Assembly (NCBI RefSeq): GCF_000007905.1
Contig: NC_004917.1
Location: forward strand, 744,001 to 808,000
Reading direction: 5' to 3'
DNA length: 64,000 nucleotides
Source of the DNA: Helicobacter hepaticus ATCC 51449
GTDB lineage: Bacteria > Campylobacterota > Campylobacteria > Campylobacterales > Helicobacteraceae
Below the pieces are notes generated by a model that ran no database searches, was not told the DNA's origin, and was given only the letters and a program-made list of their open reading frames with translations. The translations under genes were made by a program, and so were the position numbers. This document shows positions 1 to 7,998 of this stretch, piece after piece (position 1 is the stretch's first letter; each line of letters begins with the position of its first letter).

Positions 1-54
1 GCGGAGAGAATGGCTCACAAAGCAGTGATGAGAGGGGTAAAGACCATCGCATAA
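1..54 (+). CDS. 3' end of an upstream prophage gene (partial)
   Basis: An open frame enters from the left edge and stops at a TAA whose last A is the first base of the next gene's ATG (TAATG overlap). Only 17 C-terminal residues are visible, ending KTIA. The overlap with the following phage-like gene implies translational coupling within the same late tail or head-joining operon. The residues are too few to name the family. Confidence 0.55.
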   Translation, partial: AERMAHKAVMRGVKTIA

Positions 55-443
55 TGCCTCGCACTTACAAGCTGAAATGGAATTTCACTAAAACCGCAGT
101 CGCAAAAAATGGATACAGAAATGTTAGATTTGATGATTACAAAGAGCTCATAGAGCCAAAATATCACGAGCGATACACAAAATGGGGCTTTAAAAATGTA
201 GGGCTTTTGCTTTATACACCTATGCTACCAAGTTTTGAATCTCGCTGCATTTTTATTCACATTATGAATACAGGCAAAGATGTAGAGGGTTGCATAGGCT
301 TAGGTAAAGGTAAAAACGATATGGGCATAGTAGATTCTACTTCTGCTATTGCCGAGTTTTATGATTTTGTTAAAAAGCACGGAGTGGAGAACTTTGAAGT
401 GCAAATCAATGAAGTGCGCAGTAGTGCCCCCGCAGGGCTTTAG
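54..443 (+). CDS. Hypothetical prophage protein (129 aa)
   Basis: A complete 129-residue frame starting with an ATG that overlaps the upstream stop. It has no signal peptide and no membrane segment, and I do not recognise a family. Its position directly before a tail tube-like gene is where tailed phages usually encode a tail terminator or tail completion protein, but that role is inferred only from order. Its TAG stop lies inside the first copy of a 45-base repeat that carries a perfect hairpin. Confidence 0.6.
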   Translation: MPRTYKLKWNFTKTAVAKNGYRNVRFDDYKELIEPKYHERYTKWGFKNVGLLLYTPMLPSFESRCIFIHIMNTGKDVEGCIGLGKGKNDMGIVDSTSAIAEFYDFVKKHGVENFEVQINEVRSSAPAGL

Positions 444-483
444 GCGTAAAAGGTGGCTTTGCTACCTTTTACAAGACATTAAA
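439..483 (+). repeat. 45-bp hairpin repeat, copy 1
   Basis: This 45-base block recurs almost identically at 1112-1156, with one C/T difference. It contains a perfect 9-bp inverted repeat, GTAAAAGGT at 446-454 and ACCTTTTAC at 464-472, with a 9-base loop. It lies between a stop codon and the next ribosome binding site. No T tract follows the stem, so it looks more like a processing or attenuation hairpin than a classical terminator. Confidence 0.75.
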
Positions 484-505
484 TTAATAGAACAAGGAGT
501 AAAAA

Positions 506-1078
506 ATGAATAACACACAAAAGGACAACTTATTTTTAAGCGGAGGCGTGATGTATTTGCAGCCTTATTTGCCAGATGGAAGCTTAGGCAGCCAAAAGTT
601 TGATATGGGCGCGACAGAGATAACTCTTACGCGTGATACAACAACCGCGAGTGCTTTCACACGAAGTAGTGGATTAAAGCAAAAAATCGCAGAAGTCGTA
701 ACTGAAGAGAACTATACGCTTAAAATTAAATGCAATAGCTTCTCTCCAGCCAATCTTGCTGCAGCTTTAGGCTCTGAAACAAAGGTGGTGGATTTTGCGG
801 CAGGGGAGATACTCCCTCACGGAGAGGTAGCAGATAAAGAGTATAGATTCATTGAAATCAAAGCAGGAAGCAATCCTTTGCTTAAAGCAAAGCTTATCTT
901 TGTAGGCGCGCCTGTGCAAGCAAGACAAGTGATAGGTGTAGTCTATGAAGCAAATATCAAAATGAGCGGGGATTTGCCGCTGATGAGTGAGGAATTTGCG
1001 ACTATGGATTTTGAAGGCAGTGCGAATAAAACCGATGAGGGCTATTATACGCATTACATTCAGCAAACAAAATTATAA
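506..1078 (+). CDS. Putative phage major tail (tube) protein (190 aa)
   Basis: The protein is 190 residues, begins MNNTQKDNLFLSGG, and is preceded by AAGGAG seven bases before the ATG. The early segment (FLSGGVMYLQP), the threonine-rich stretch ITLTRDTTTAS and an overall beta-rich composition resemble siphophage tail tube subunits. The position immediately before the frameshifted chaperone pair and the tape measure is the conserved place for the major tail protein. The structural role is therefore supported mainly by gene order, with sequence resemblance as secondary evidence. It is flanked on both sides by copies of the 45-bp hairpin repeat. Confidence 0.6.
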   Translation: MNNTQKDNLFLSGGVMYLQPYLPDGSLGSQKFDMGATEITLTRDTTTASAFTRSSGLKQKIAEVVTEENYTLKIKCNSFSPANLAAALGSETKVVDFAAGEILPHGEVADKEYRFIEIKAGSNPLLKAKLIFVGAPVQARQVIGVVYEANIKMSGDLPLMSEEFATMDFEGSANKTDEGYYTHYIQQTKL

Positions 1079-1111
1079 GCTATTAACAATATGAGTGCTA
1101 TAAGCACGGGA

Positions 1112-1156
1112 TTTAGGCGTAAAAGGTGGTTTTGCTACCTTTTACAAGACATTAAA
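1112..1156 (+). repeat. 45-bp hairpin repeat, copy 2
   Basis: Second copy of the block at 439-483. The stem is the same, GTAAAAGGT at 1119-1127 and ACCTTTTAC at 1137-1145, while the loop differs by one base. It lies 33 bases after the tail tube stop and just before the next gene's AAGGAG. Conservation of stem and flanks in two places within 700 bases suggests either a recent local duplication or a shared function in this operon. Confidence 0.75.
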
Positions 1157-1178
1157 ATAATGAATAAGGAGATTTGAA

Positions 1179-1484
1179 ATGAATAAAAGTTTTGTATTTA
1201 AAGTAGAGCGAGGAAGCCTTGAATTTGAGGCTATTTTAAGCACAGGCGAGAATGTGAAGCTTACAATTTTAGAGAGCAGCACCAATCAGATTCAAGAAAT
1301 TGAACGCAATAAAGAATCCTTAAGCAGCTTAGAGATGACAAAAAAGCATTTGAGTGAGAATCTCAAAGGAGAGAGGGCGCAAGAGTTTATTGATGATTTA
1401 ATGGAAAATGGCTCATTAGCAGATTTTTATATCCGCATAAACGAGCAATTTAGGGCATTAAAAGGCATCAAAAGAAAAAACTAA
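1179..1484 (+). CDS. Tail assembly chaperone, short (gpG-like) product
   Basis: A 101-residue acidic protein between the tail tube and tape measure genes, preceded by AAGGAG seven bases before ATG. In tailed phages this place encodes a chaperone made in a short form and a longer -1 frameshifted form. The frame ends aga-aaa-aac-taa, so the canonical slippery heptamer A AAA AAC (1475-1481) lies directly before the stop. The sequence itself is not one I recognise. The call rests on position, size and the frameshift signal. Confidence 0.7.
   Translation: MNKSFVFKVERGSLEFEAILSTGENVKLTILESSTNQIQEIERNKESLSSLEMTKKHLSENLKGERAQEFIDDLMENGSLADFYIRINEQFRALKGIKRKN
1475..1481 (+). promoter_or_regulatory. 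Programmed -1 frameshift slippery site A AAA AAC
   Basis: The heptamer is in the correct phase (zero-frame codons AAA AAC) immediately before TAA at 1482-1484. After a -1 slip, reading continues at CTA ATA CGC and stays open to the TGA at 1736-1738. A short stem, TGGGC 1490-1494 with GCCCA 1514-1518, begins eight bases downstream. An alternative hairpin GGGC/GCCC (1503-1517) is also possible. Confidence 0.75.
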
Positions 1485-1738
1485 TACGCTGGGCAAAGGA
1501 GAGGGCATTTTTAGCCCAAGATAAACAATCTGTGCCTTTGCCCATTGTGCTAGATACAGAAGAGCAGCTTTTAGCCCTTGGATTTAATCTCTGCTTAGAA
1601 TTTAGCGTGGGCGGAATGAGCGTTTTTAGGCATATTAATTATGCCATTTTAAAGGATTTTTGCATTTATTATGGATTTGATAGTTTGGAGCTGTTGGGAT
1701 TATATAAAGAAATGATTGTGGAGATGGAAGCGATATGA
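1481..1738 (+). CDS. Tail assembly chaperone extension (T part of a G-T fusion)
   Basis: This -1 frame is open from the slippery site to the TGA that overlaps the tape measure ATG. Ribosomes slipping at 1475-1481 would make a fusion of about 186 residues (101 plus 85). A GTG at 1532 could start a free 68-residue product, but no good ribosome binding site precedes it, and the open frame extends upstream exactly to the slippery heptamer. In lambda-like phages the fused GT protein recruits the tape measure during tail assembly, and the gene order here fits that model. Confidence 0.65.
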   Translation, partial: LIRWAKERAFLAQDKQSVPLPIVLDTEEQLLALGFNLCLEFSVGGMSVFRHINYAILKDFCIYYGFDSLELLGLYKEMIVEMEAI

Positions 1739-3402
1739 AACAAATAAGTGTTAAATTCACCTTTAATGTCAAAGATGGCTCACTGCAAAAAATCAAAAAA
1801 GAGCTAGATTCTATAAACAAAAATAGCGCAAATGAGCTTTATGCCCTAGAGCTTAAACTCCACGAGCAAAAAATGGAGCATATACAAGAGTATTCAAAAG
1901 CCTATAAAGACCTCCAAAGCGATATACAATCTGCCCTTAATGAGGATATACAGGGCATATTTAATGGCAATGTTCATTATTTTCGAAGTTTAATCAATGA
2001 ACTTTTTTCATCTCTGCAAAGTGTTATTACCAAAGGTTTTGCGACTTCTATCTCTGCTGCGTTTATGGAATCCTCTGTTATAGAATCTATGAATAAATCC
2101 CTCGCCTCCGCCATTGATGGTTCTTTGTTTAGTAATCTTTTTGATAAAAATCGTATTGCCAATGTGCAAAAAGAAGATTGGCATCTAAGCGAAGTAGTAG
2201 GCGCAGCTTTTGCAGGATTTGGGATAGGTAATGTCGCTGGAGGCTTAGTTGGCAATTTTTTAGGTGATGAAGTCAATGCACAAAAAACGCAAAAGAGTGC
2301 AAATAATGGTGCAATGGCAGGAGCTGCTGCTGGGGCAGCCATTGGGAGTTTTGTGCCTGTGATTGGCACGAGCTTAGGCGGACTTGTTGGAGGGCTTGTT
2401 GGAGGGCTTGGCGGAACGTTATTTGGGAGCTTTAACTCAACAAAGCTCACAACCACCGCGCAAGGTGTGGAGCTTATCTCAAAGGCTACAAAAGACAATG
2501 TGAGTGCGCGTGAATTTGCCGATAAAGAAGAGGTCAAAAAGAAATGGTGGGGTTTGCAAAGCAACACAAGCACTTGGAAAGAATACTATGACGCTTCAAA
2601 TTTTGCCCTAAAAGGAATCCAACAAAGCATAAGGGGCTATGAATATTTACTGCAAGATATTGGCAGTGGTGTCAAAAGCTTAAGCATCGCTAAAGGGAAT
2701 TACAAAAGCTATGCAGATATTTTAAATGCTGGAGCAAAAGAGCTGATAAAGAGCTTTTATGAAGCTCCACATAATGCTTTAAAAGAGCATCTTATCACGC
2801 CAAACATCAATGAGATTTATAATATGTGGGCGGACTATGCTAAAAGTGTGGATAAGCAGGTAAGCGAGGCATTAAGTGAAAGCCTTACTGCATTTGTATC
2901 CACAGGGCAAAATTTTCAAGTATGGCTTTATCAATTTAAAGACCAAAGTATAGAGGGCTTAAAATATCAAGAAGAGCTTGCACGTAAGCAAGTAGATAGA
3001 ATCTTAGAAAACTTAGGGGCGAGTGATGTGAATATTGATAATTATCTCAGCTATCGCGAGGAAGCATTGAAAGAGAGTTTTGACCCGCAAACCATTGAGC
3101 GCATTAACGCTTTGGGTGAGGCATTAATGCAAAGTGGCTCTGCGAGTAAAAAATATGAGCAGGCTCTTAAAGATGAGAGCAAAACCAAACTCAATCTCAT
3201 TGACCCATTTTTACAAAAAGTAAAGAAGCTAGAAGATTATAAACTAGAGCAAGAAAGCAGCTCTGAAAAGCTCCAAGTCAATATGCTCACCACGCTTAAA
3301 TCACTCTTGCGTGTGAATCAAGAAAGCCTAGAAGTAAGTCAAGCGGAAGCGACCTCGCCTAACCCCTCTCCCTTATTAAAGAGAGATTCAATAAATAGTT
3401 AG
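1735..3402 (+). CDS. Putative phage tail tape-measure protein (555 aa)
   Basis: It starts at an ATG overlapping the preceding stop. The N-terminus (about residues 1-130) is charged and helical. A Gly/Ala-rich hydrophobic stretch follows at about residues 145-235, rich in GGLVGG-type repeats, and then a long charged helical C-terminus. A glycine-rich membrane-like segment inside a helical protein is typical of tape measures, which set tail length and help DNA pass the inner membrane. At 555 residues it is short for the family, so it may belong to a short-tailed or reduced element. Confidence 0.6.
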   Translation: MKQISVKFTFNVKDGSLQKIKKELDSINKNSANELYALELKLHEQKMEHIQEYSKAYKDLQSDIQSALNEDIQGIFNGNVHYFRSLINELFSSLQSVITKGFATSISAAFMESSVIESMNKSLASAIDGSLFSNLFDKNRIANVQKEDWHLSEVVGAAFAGFGIGNVAGGLVGNFLGDEVNAQKTQKSANNGAMAGAAAGAAIGSFVPVIGTSLGGLVGGLVGGLGGTLFGSFNSTKLTTTAQGVELISKATKDNVSAREFADKEEVKKKWWGLQSNTSTWKEYYDASNFALKGIQQSIRGYEYLLQDIGSGVKSLSIAKGNYKSYADILNAGAKELIKSFYEAPHNALKEHLITPNINEIYNMWADYAKSVDKQVSEALSESLTAFVSTGQNFQVWLYQFKDQSIEGLKYQEELARKQVDRILENLGASDVNIDNYLSYREEALKESFDPQTIERINALGEALMQSGSASKKYEQALKDESKTKLNLIDPFLQKVKKLEDYKLEQESSSEKLQVNMLTTLKSLLRVNQESLEVSQAEATSPNPSPLLKRDSINS

Positions 3403-3417
3403 AAATAAAGGTGCAAT

Positions 3418-4290
3418 ATGAAAATTTTAACTCGTGGTGATATAACTCTTATAGAATCTAATCTCATTGAGAGCAGCACAAGATTCAATCTAGGCGAGGC
3501 ATACACAAAGGGCGATAAAATCAATGATGGCAAATGTATCTATCAAGCTTTAAGCGATAATGTGGATAAGCCCTTAGATGATAAGAGCGTGTGGGAGCGT
3601 GTGGGAAGCACGAATGAATGGGCGTGTTTTGATTATTATCTCAACACCCAAAGTGAAGCAAAAGAGTGCATTTGCCTCACTTTTGGTTGTTTTGGTGCAA
3701 AGGCTTTATACATAAGTGGGCTTGAGGCGAAGTATTTAAGCATTGAAGTGATAGATTCTCTTACCGCAGAGGTCATTGAGAGTAAAGAATACAAGCTGTA
3801 TGCTCAAAATATTGCTTCTTGGAGCGAATACTTTTTTGGGAGCTGGGGCAGAAAATTTAAGCGAAATATCTATTATGAACGCAGCACTTTTACGCGCAAT
3901 GTGTATTTTAGGATTAGAGCATATGGCACGAGCATTGTGCGTATAGGCTCAATTATTTGTGGGGATTTATTAGAACTTGCTACCACGCTTTATGATGGAA
4001 ATGCGATTTCTATGCTTGATTTCTCCAAAGTCCAAACTGATGAAAGCGGCAATACACAGCTCACAAAGGGCAATTTCAAGCGCACAAATGCTTTTAATAT
4101 CATCGTCCCCGATAGTGAGCTCAATAGAGTGAGTTATGAATTAGCAGAGCTAAGAGGCGAGGCGGTCGTGTTTGTGATAGCTACAAATTATGAAGCCCTT
4201 ATCAATTTTGCCTTTCTCAAAAATCACGAGATTGTGTTAAGCAAAGTCGGTAGAAGCATTGTGAGCATTGAAATTGAGGGATTAATATAA
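3418..4290 (+). CDS. Putative distal tail / carbohydrate-binding phage protein (290 aa)
   Basis: A 290-residue protein directly after the tape measure. Residues about 28-63 carry the spacing Y..GD.....G..Y.A...N...P......W, with Y, G, D, N, P and W in the order seen in CBM5/12-like sugar-binding modules of phage tail proteins. The rest is beta-rich and not recognised. It is the last prophage gene before the repeat-bearing boundary. A role at the tail tip or in host attachment is an inference from position and the module-like motif. Confidence 0.5.
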   Translation: MKILTRGDITLIESNLIESSTRFNLGEAYTKGDKINDGKCIYQALSDNVDKPLDDKSVWERVGSTNEWACFDYYLNTQSEAKECICLTFGCFGAKALYISGLEAKYLSIEVIDSLTAEVIESKEYKLYAQNIASWSEYFFGSWGRKFKRNIYYERSTFTRNVYFRIRAYGTSIVRIGSIICGDLLELATTLYDGNAISMLDFSKVQTDESGNTQLTKGNFKRTNAFNIIVPDSELNRVSYELAELRGEAVVFVIATNYEALINFAFLKNHEIVLSKVGRSIVSIEIEGLI

Positions 4291-4374
4291 AAAAGGTATT
4301 AAAAGCCTTTTACCCATAGGCAAGAGAGTATCCCACAAATGTGCGATGAAAAAGTTGAGTTGTAAATTTCATAT

Positions 4375-4431
4375 ATGAAATCAAAGTGAGAGATTTTACT
4401 TTGATTTCAAACGCGAAATAACTTTGATTTC
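4375..4431. repeat. Three copies of an 11-bp repeat at the prophage edge
   Basis: GAAATCAAAGT occurs at 4377-4387 and its exact inverse ACTTTGATTTC at 4398-4408 and again at 4421-4431. The first two form a perfect 11-bp hairpin with a 10-base loop, and the second and third are direct repeats 23 bases apart. They lie between the last tail gene and the next host-type gene. Repeated sites near a phage end could bind a Mu-type transposase, or could be an operator for the downstream promoter. Confidence 0.6.
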
Positions 4432-4462
4432 ATACACGGGAATACAAGTTATCTTCATTTGG

Positions 4463-4468
4463 TATAAT
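4463..4468 (+). promoter_or_regulatory. -10 box (TATAAT) for the glycosyltransferase gene
   Basis: A perfect TATAAT lies 37 bases before the ATG at 4506, with no clear -35 box, as is usual for Helicobacter vegetative promoters. It is the only strong promoter-like match in the 215-base gap. The gap also contains the 11-bp repeats, the last of which ends about 31 bases upstream of this box. Confidence 0.6.
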
Positions 4469-4505
4469 TTCAACAAACAATACTCCCAAAATAAAAGAGT
4501 GAAAA

Positions 4506-6071
4506 ATGCAAAAACTTCCCATAAGCGTAACAATCTTAGTGAAAAATGCACAAGACACCATAAAAGAATGCTTAGAGTCTTTAAAAAATTTTGATGAGAT
4601 TATCTTGCTTGATAATGGTAGCACTGATAAAACTTTGGAAATAGCACGCAACTTCTCTAATGTGCGGATTTTTGAGAGTGAATTTATCGGCTTTGGTGCT
4701 TTGAAAAACTTAGCGATAAGCTATGCGAAGCACGATTGGATTTTGAGTATTGATTCTGATGAGGTGCTTGAGTTAAGCACACTTGCGCTTATAGAATCTT
4801 TAGAGCTCAATTCTCACACGATTTATGCCCTGCCACGTAAAAATCTCTATAATGGAGAGTGGATAAAGGCGTGTGGGTGGTATCCAGACTATGTTTGGCG
4901 ACTTTTTAATAAAACTTTCACGCGCTTTAATGACAATTTTGTTCACGAGAGTGTGATAATCCCCAAAAATGCGCACACACTCAAGCTCTCAAGCGGAATA
5001 AAACATTACGCCTATGATAATATCGCTCATCTCCTTGAAAAACTCCAACGATACTCAAGCCTTTGGGCAGAGCAAAACAAATATAAAAAATCAAGTCCAT
5101 TTAAAGCAATCACACACGGACTTTGGACATTTTTTAGAGATTATTTTTTCAAAAAAGGTATTTTTTATGGATACAAAGGTTTTGTGATTGCTACTTGCAA
5201 TGGATTAGGCACTTTTTTTAAATATATGAAGCTTTATGAGCTTCAAAACACGACCCCCCCCCGAGTATGTTCGCTTATCATCACTACTTATAATCAAAAA
5301 GAAAGACTGGCTTTAGTGCTAGATTCTGTAAAAAATCTTGCGCTTTTGCCAAGTGAAGTGCTTATTGCCGATGATGGCAGCACAGAGGATACAAAAGAAT
5401 TAATAGAATCTTATGCAAAAGACTTTCCTTGTCCTTTAAGGCATATTTGGCAGATGGATAAAGGCTTTCGCTTAAGTGAGATTCGTAATCGTGCCATAAA
5501 TGCGGCAAATGGAGAATATATTATTATCATTGATGGCGATATGATTTTAGATTCTCATTTTATAAAAGAGCATCTACACTTTGCAAAAAAAGGTGTATTT
5601 TTGCAAGGCTCTCGTGTGATTTTAAATGAAACCACTACGCAAAATATTATGCAATCTAACACAAAAGACGCCTTTAGCTTAGCCTTTAAACAAGGTGGAT
5701 TCAAAGCAAAACGATGTGTTTTACTCTCATCATTTATTTTTAATGCTTCTAAAATTACCTCATCATTTTTTGACAAAAAAGACTTTATCAAAGGCATTCG
5801 CGGGTGCAATATGAGCTTTTTTAAGACTGATTGTATAAGTATTAATGGCTTTAATGAAGCATTTATTGGCTGGGGGAGGGAAGATTCTGAATTTGTGGCG
5901 AGATTTTTGTTTAATGGTGGAGAGATGAGGCGATTAAAATTTGCAGGAATTGCCTATCATCTCTATCACCCTGAAAACTCCCGCACGATGTTAGAATCTA
6001 ATCATAATATCTACTTACAAACTCTAGCAAATAAAAGTCGCTATTGTGAGAGGGGCATAGAATCTAAATAA
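4506..6071 (+). CDS. Two-domain family 2 glycosyltransferase, phase-variable junction
   Basis: Residues about 5-245 form one GT-A domain resembling KdtX/WaaE lipooligosaccharide glucosyltransferases (LDNGSTDKT, then IDSDE as the DxD motif). Residues about 256-521 form a second GT2 domain (IITTYNQ, ADDGSTEDT, IDGDM) ending in a galactosyltransferase-like tail with GWGREDSEF. It probably adds two sugars to the LOS or another surface glycan on the cytoplasmic face of the inner membrane. A C9 tract at 5254-5262 sits between the domains, encoding part of TTPPR. A change of one or two bases would leave only the first domain. In the sequence given, the fusion is in frame. Confidence 0.8.
   Translation: MQKLPISVTILVKNAQDTIKECLESLKNFDEIILLDNGSTDKTLEIARNFSNVRIFESEFIGFGALKNLAISYAKHDWILSIDSDEVLELSTLALIESLELNSHTIYALPRKNLYNGEWIKACGWYPDYVWRLFNKTFTRFNDNFVHESVIIPKNAHTLKLSSGIKHYAYDNIAHLLEKLQRYSSLWAEQNKYKKSSPFKAITHGLWTFFRDYFFKKGIFYGYKGFVIATCNGLGTFFKYMKLYELQNTTPPRVCSLIITTYNQKERLALVLDSVKNLALLPSEVLIADDGSTEDTKELIESYAKDFPCPLRHIWQMDKGFRLSEIRNRAINAANGEYIIIIDGDMILDSHFIKEHLHFAKKGVFLQGSRVILNETTTQNIMQSNTKDAFSLAFKQGGFKAKRCVLLSSFIFNASKITSSFFDKKDFIKGIRGCNMSFFKTDCISINGFNEAFIGWGREDSEFVARFLFNGGEMRRLKFAGIAYHLYHPENSRTMLESNHNIYLQTLANKSRYCERGIESK
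5254..5262 (+). repeat. C9 homopolymer in the glycosyltransferase coding region
   Basis: Nine consecutive C in the linker between the two glycosyltransferase domains, at codons 250-252. Tracts of this length slip during replication in Helicobacter and Campylobacter. Here a slip would separate the two catalytic domains rather than abolish the whole gene. Confidence 0.85.
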
Positions 6072-6111
6072 CTCTATAATTTCTAGATTCTTTAAAAGCA
6101 TTCAAACTACA

Positions 6112-7998
6112 TTATTCTTTCTTTTGGCATAAGCCTTGCTGGATATAGCTTTCTTGTGTTTTTAATTCTTTATCATAACCTCTTGCACCCTTTTTTTCAC
6201 CCACAATACGCACTCGCGCATTTAAAAAAGATTTATCCTCGCTCAAAATACTCCTTTTTGCCTCATAGCCTTTCATCTTAATACCTGCAATATCAAGCAG
6301 TGTGTGCATTAAATCATCATTCATATATTTTTGATGTTGGGCTTTTTTTATTCTTTTATAAAGATATGGATGTTTTTGTATAAAAGTATCACTTACATAA
6401 ATAATAAAAGGAATCTCTACCATAAAGCGCGAAATTTTAGAATCTGAATGCCCAATGAAATTTCTAAAATCATAAATTTCTTCTCCGTGGTCGCTAAAAT
6501 AAATTACTATGCTATCACTGGATTCAAATCGCTTAATAATCTCACTTAAGACAAAATCGCCATAGAGGGTGGCATTATCATAGTGCATATTTTCCTCTAT
6601 ATTTGCACCTTTTTGAGGTGAATTATCCTCTTGACAAAGCATATCTTTAGACGCAAAATGTGCGAAGTTGGTTGGATAGCGGTTATAATACTTGGCGTGA
6701 TTGCCCATTAAGTGCAGGGCATAGAATGTAGGCTTTGTGTGAGTTAGGCTAGATTCTAATTTTTGCTCTGTATTTTCATCTGCACCTTGTTGCAAACCTT
6801 CTTGCCCTACTTCTTCTTGCTCTAGCTGCTCGTTTTTAAGAATCTCTAAAATGCTTTCATCAAATTTTGTCGTGCTCATTTTGTCATTGACATTGACAAA
6901 GCTTACTTCATCAGCGCGTTTTAAAATCGTAGCAGCTGCGTTGCCAAAAAGACTAACTGGCTCTTGATTTGAAATAGCAATAGTGTGATAACCTCCTAGC
7001 TTAAAAGCATCAATAATATTTAAGTATTCATACCATTGCTTGATTGTAGGCTTTACAGAGCGCTTTTTAGATGAAGGCTTAAGGGTAGAGATACCTTGTG
7101 AATCTTGATTAGCAAAGCTAAGGGAGAGGGAGAGAGATTCGTGTGTTTGGGCGTGAGGAGAGATGACATTACTAAAGACAAAAAGATTGTTTGGTTTAGA
7201 AGTTTTAAGATTCTCTAAAAGTGGTGTAGTAGGTAATGGATAGCCATAAAGGCTTAATTTACCTCTTTGAGTAGATTCTCCAATGACAAGCACTATGTTT
7301 GCAATAGGATTTTGTGTAGGTTTGACTTTTAAAGTTGTGGAGAGTTCATCAAATTTAGCATTAAGCTTTTTGTATTCTTCTATGAATCCTCGTGTGTTTT
7401 CAATCGCGCGGTAGGTTTGCTTTGTGTAATTATAAAGCATATCTGACCAATCTTCATTGAGTGGCTTCGTATGAGTGAGAATCATCGTTACTAAAATCGC
7501 TATGCTTATGCCAAGTGCGATATAGATTCTATTCATTACCTTGTGTGAAGGGATAAAAGGTGTGATTTTACGCCATAAAATAAAACACGCAAGAGCAAAA
7601 AGCACATAAATACCACATAGTGGGAGGGTGATATAATTGCGCAAAAAATCCACACTCTCTTGCGGATTTGTCTCTAGGGCAACAATGACAAGATAAGAAT
7701 TGAGGTTTGTATCAAAAGTATAAAGCAAAAATATATCAATGATAAAACAGAGCACACTTAGAGCAAAAATAATCCAAGATAAGACTTTACCAAGCCTTTG
7801 AGGGAGCAAAGAAAAAAGCCAAAAAGCCAAAAAATAGCTCACACACAGCAATAATTCACGATAAAAAAATGAACTAAACCAATACAAATCCCAATGCTTC
7901 GTATAAACAAAATACTGCGAACCAAAGAGAATAATTGTATTTAAAAATAATAAAATGATATAGATTCTAAAAAGTGTAGCATTCGCAAAAAGCTTCAT
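6112..7998 (-). CDS. Sulfatase-fold phosphoethanolamine transferase-like membrane protein (628 aa)
   Basis: The N-terminal third contains about five hydrophobic segments. The periplasmic catalytic domain follows, with VIGEST (the Thr expected to carry phosphoethanolamine), LMGNHAKYYNRYP, and FSDHGEEIYDFRNFIGH (metal-binding Asp/His). This matches the EptA/CptA family, which decorates lipid A, core sugars or other surface targets. A low-complexity Glu/Gln-rich insertion lies before the LMGNH motif. It differs from the second, HP0022-like family member at 39232-40812, so the two probably have different acceptors. Its ATG overlaps the stop of the upstream ABC permease gene (ATGA), suggesting one operon from 9421 leftward. 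Confidence 0.82.
   Translation of the reverse strand: MKLFANATLFRIYIILLFLNTIILFGSQYFVYTKHWDLYWFSSFFYRELLLCVSYFLAFWLFSLLPQRLGKVLSWIIFALSVLCFIIDIFLLYTFDTNLNSYLVIVALETNPQESVDFLRNYITLPLCGIYVLFALACFILWRKITPFIPSHKVMNRIYIALGISIAILVTMILTHTKPLNEDWSDMLYNYTKQTYRAIENTRGFIEEYKKLNAKFDELSTTLKVKPTQNPIANIVLVIGESTQRGKLSLYGYPLPTTPLLENLKTSKPNNLFVFSNVISPHAQTHESLSLSLSFANQDSQGISTLKPSSKKRSVKPTIKQWYEYLNIIDAFKLGGYHTIAISNQEPVSLFGNAAATILKRADEVSFVNVNDKMSTTKFDESILEILKNEQLEQEEVGQEGLQQGADENTEQKLESSLTHTKPTFYALHLMGNHAKYYNRYPTNFAHFASKDMLCQEDNSPQKGANIEENMHYDNATLYGDFVLSEIIKRFESSDSIVIYFSDHGEEIYDFRNFIGHSDSKISRFMVEIPFIIYVSDTFIQKHPYLYKRIKKAQHQKYMNDDLMHTLLDIAGIKMKGYEAKRSILSEDKSFLNARVRIVGEKKGARGYDKELKTQESYIQQGLCQKKE

Noticed and set aside
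1977-2573. 198-residue minus-strand frame opposite the tape-measure gene
   Set aside because: Its proline/alanine-rich sequence is the antisense shadow of the Gly/Ala-rich membrane stretch; no RBS or neighbours support it.
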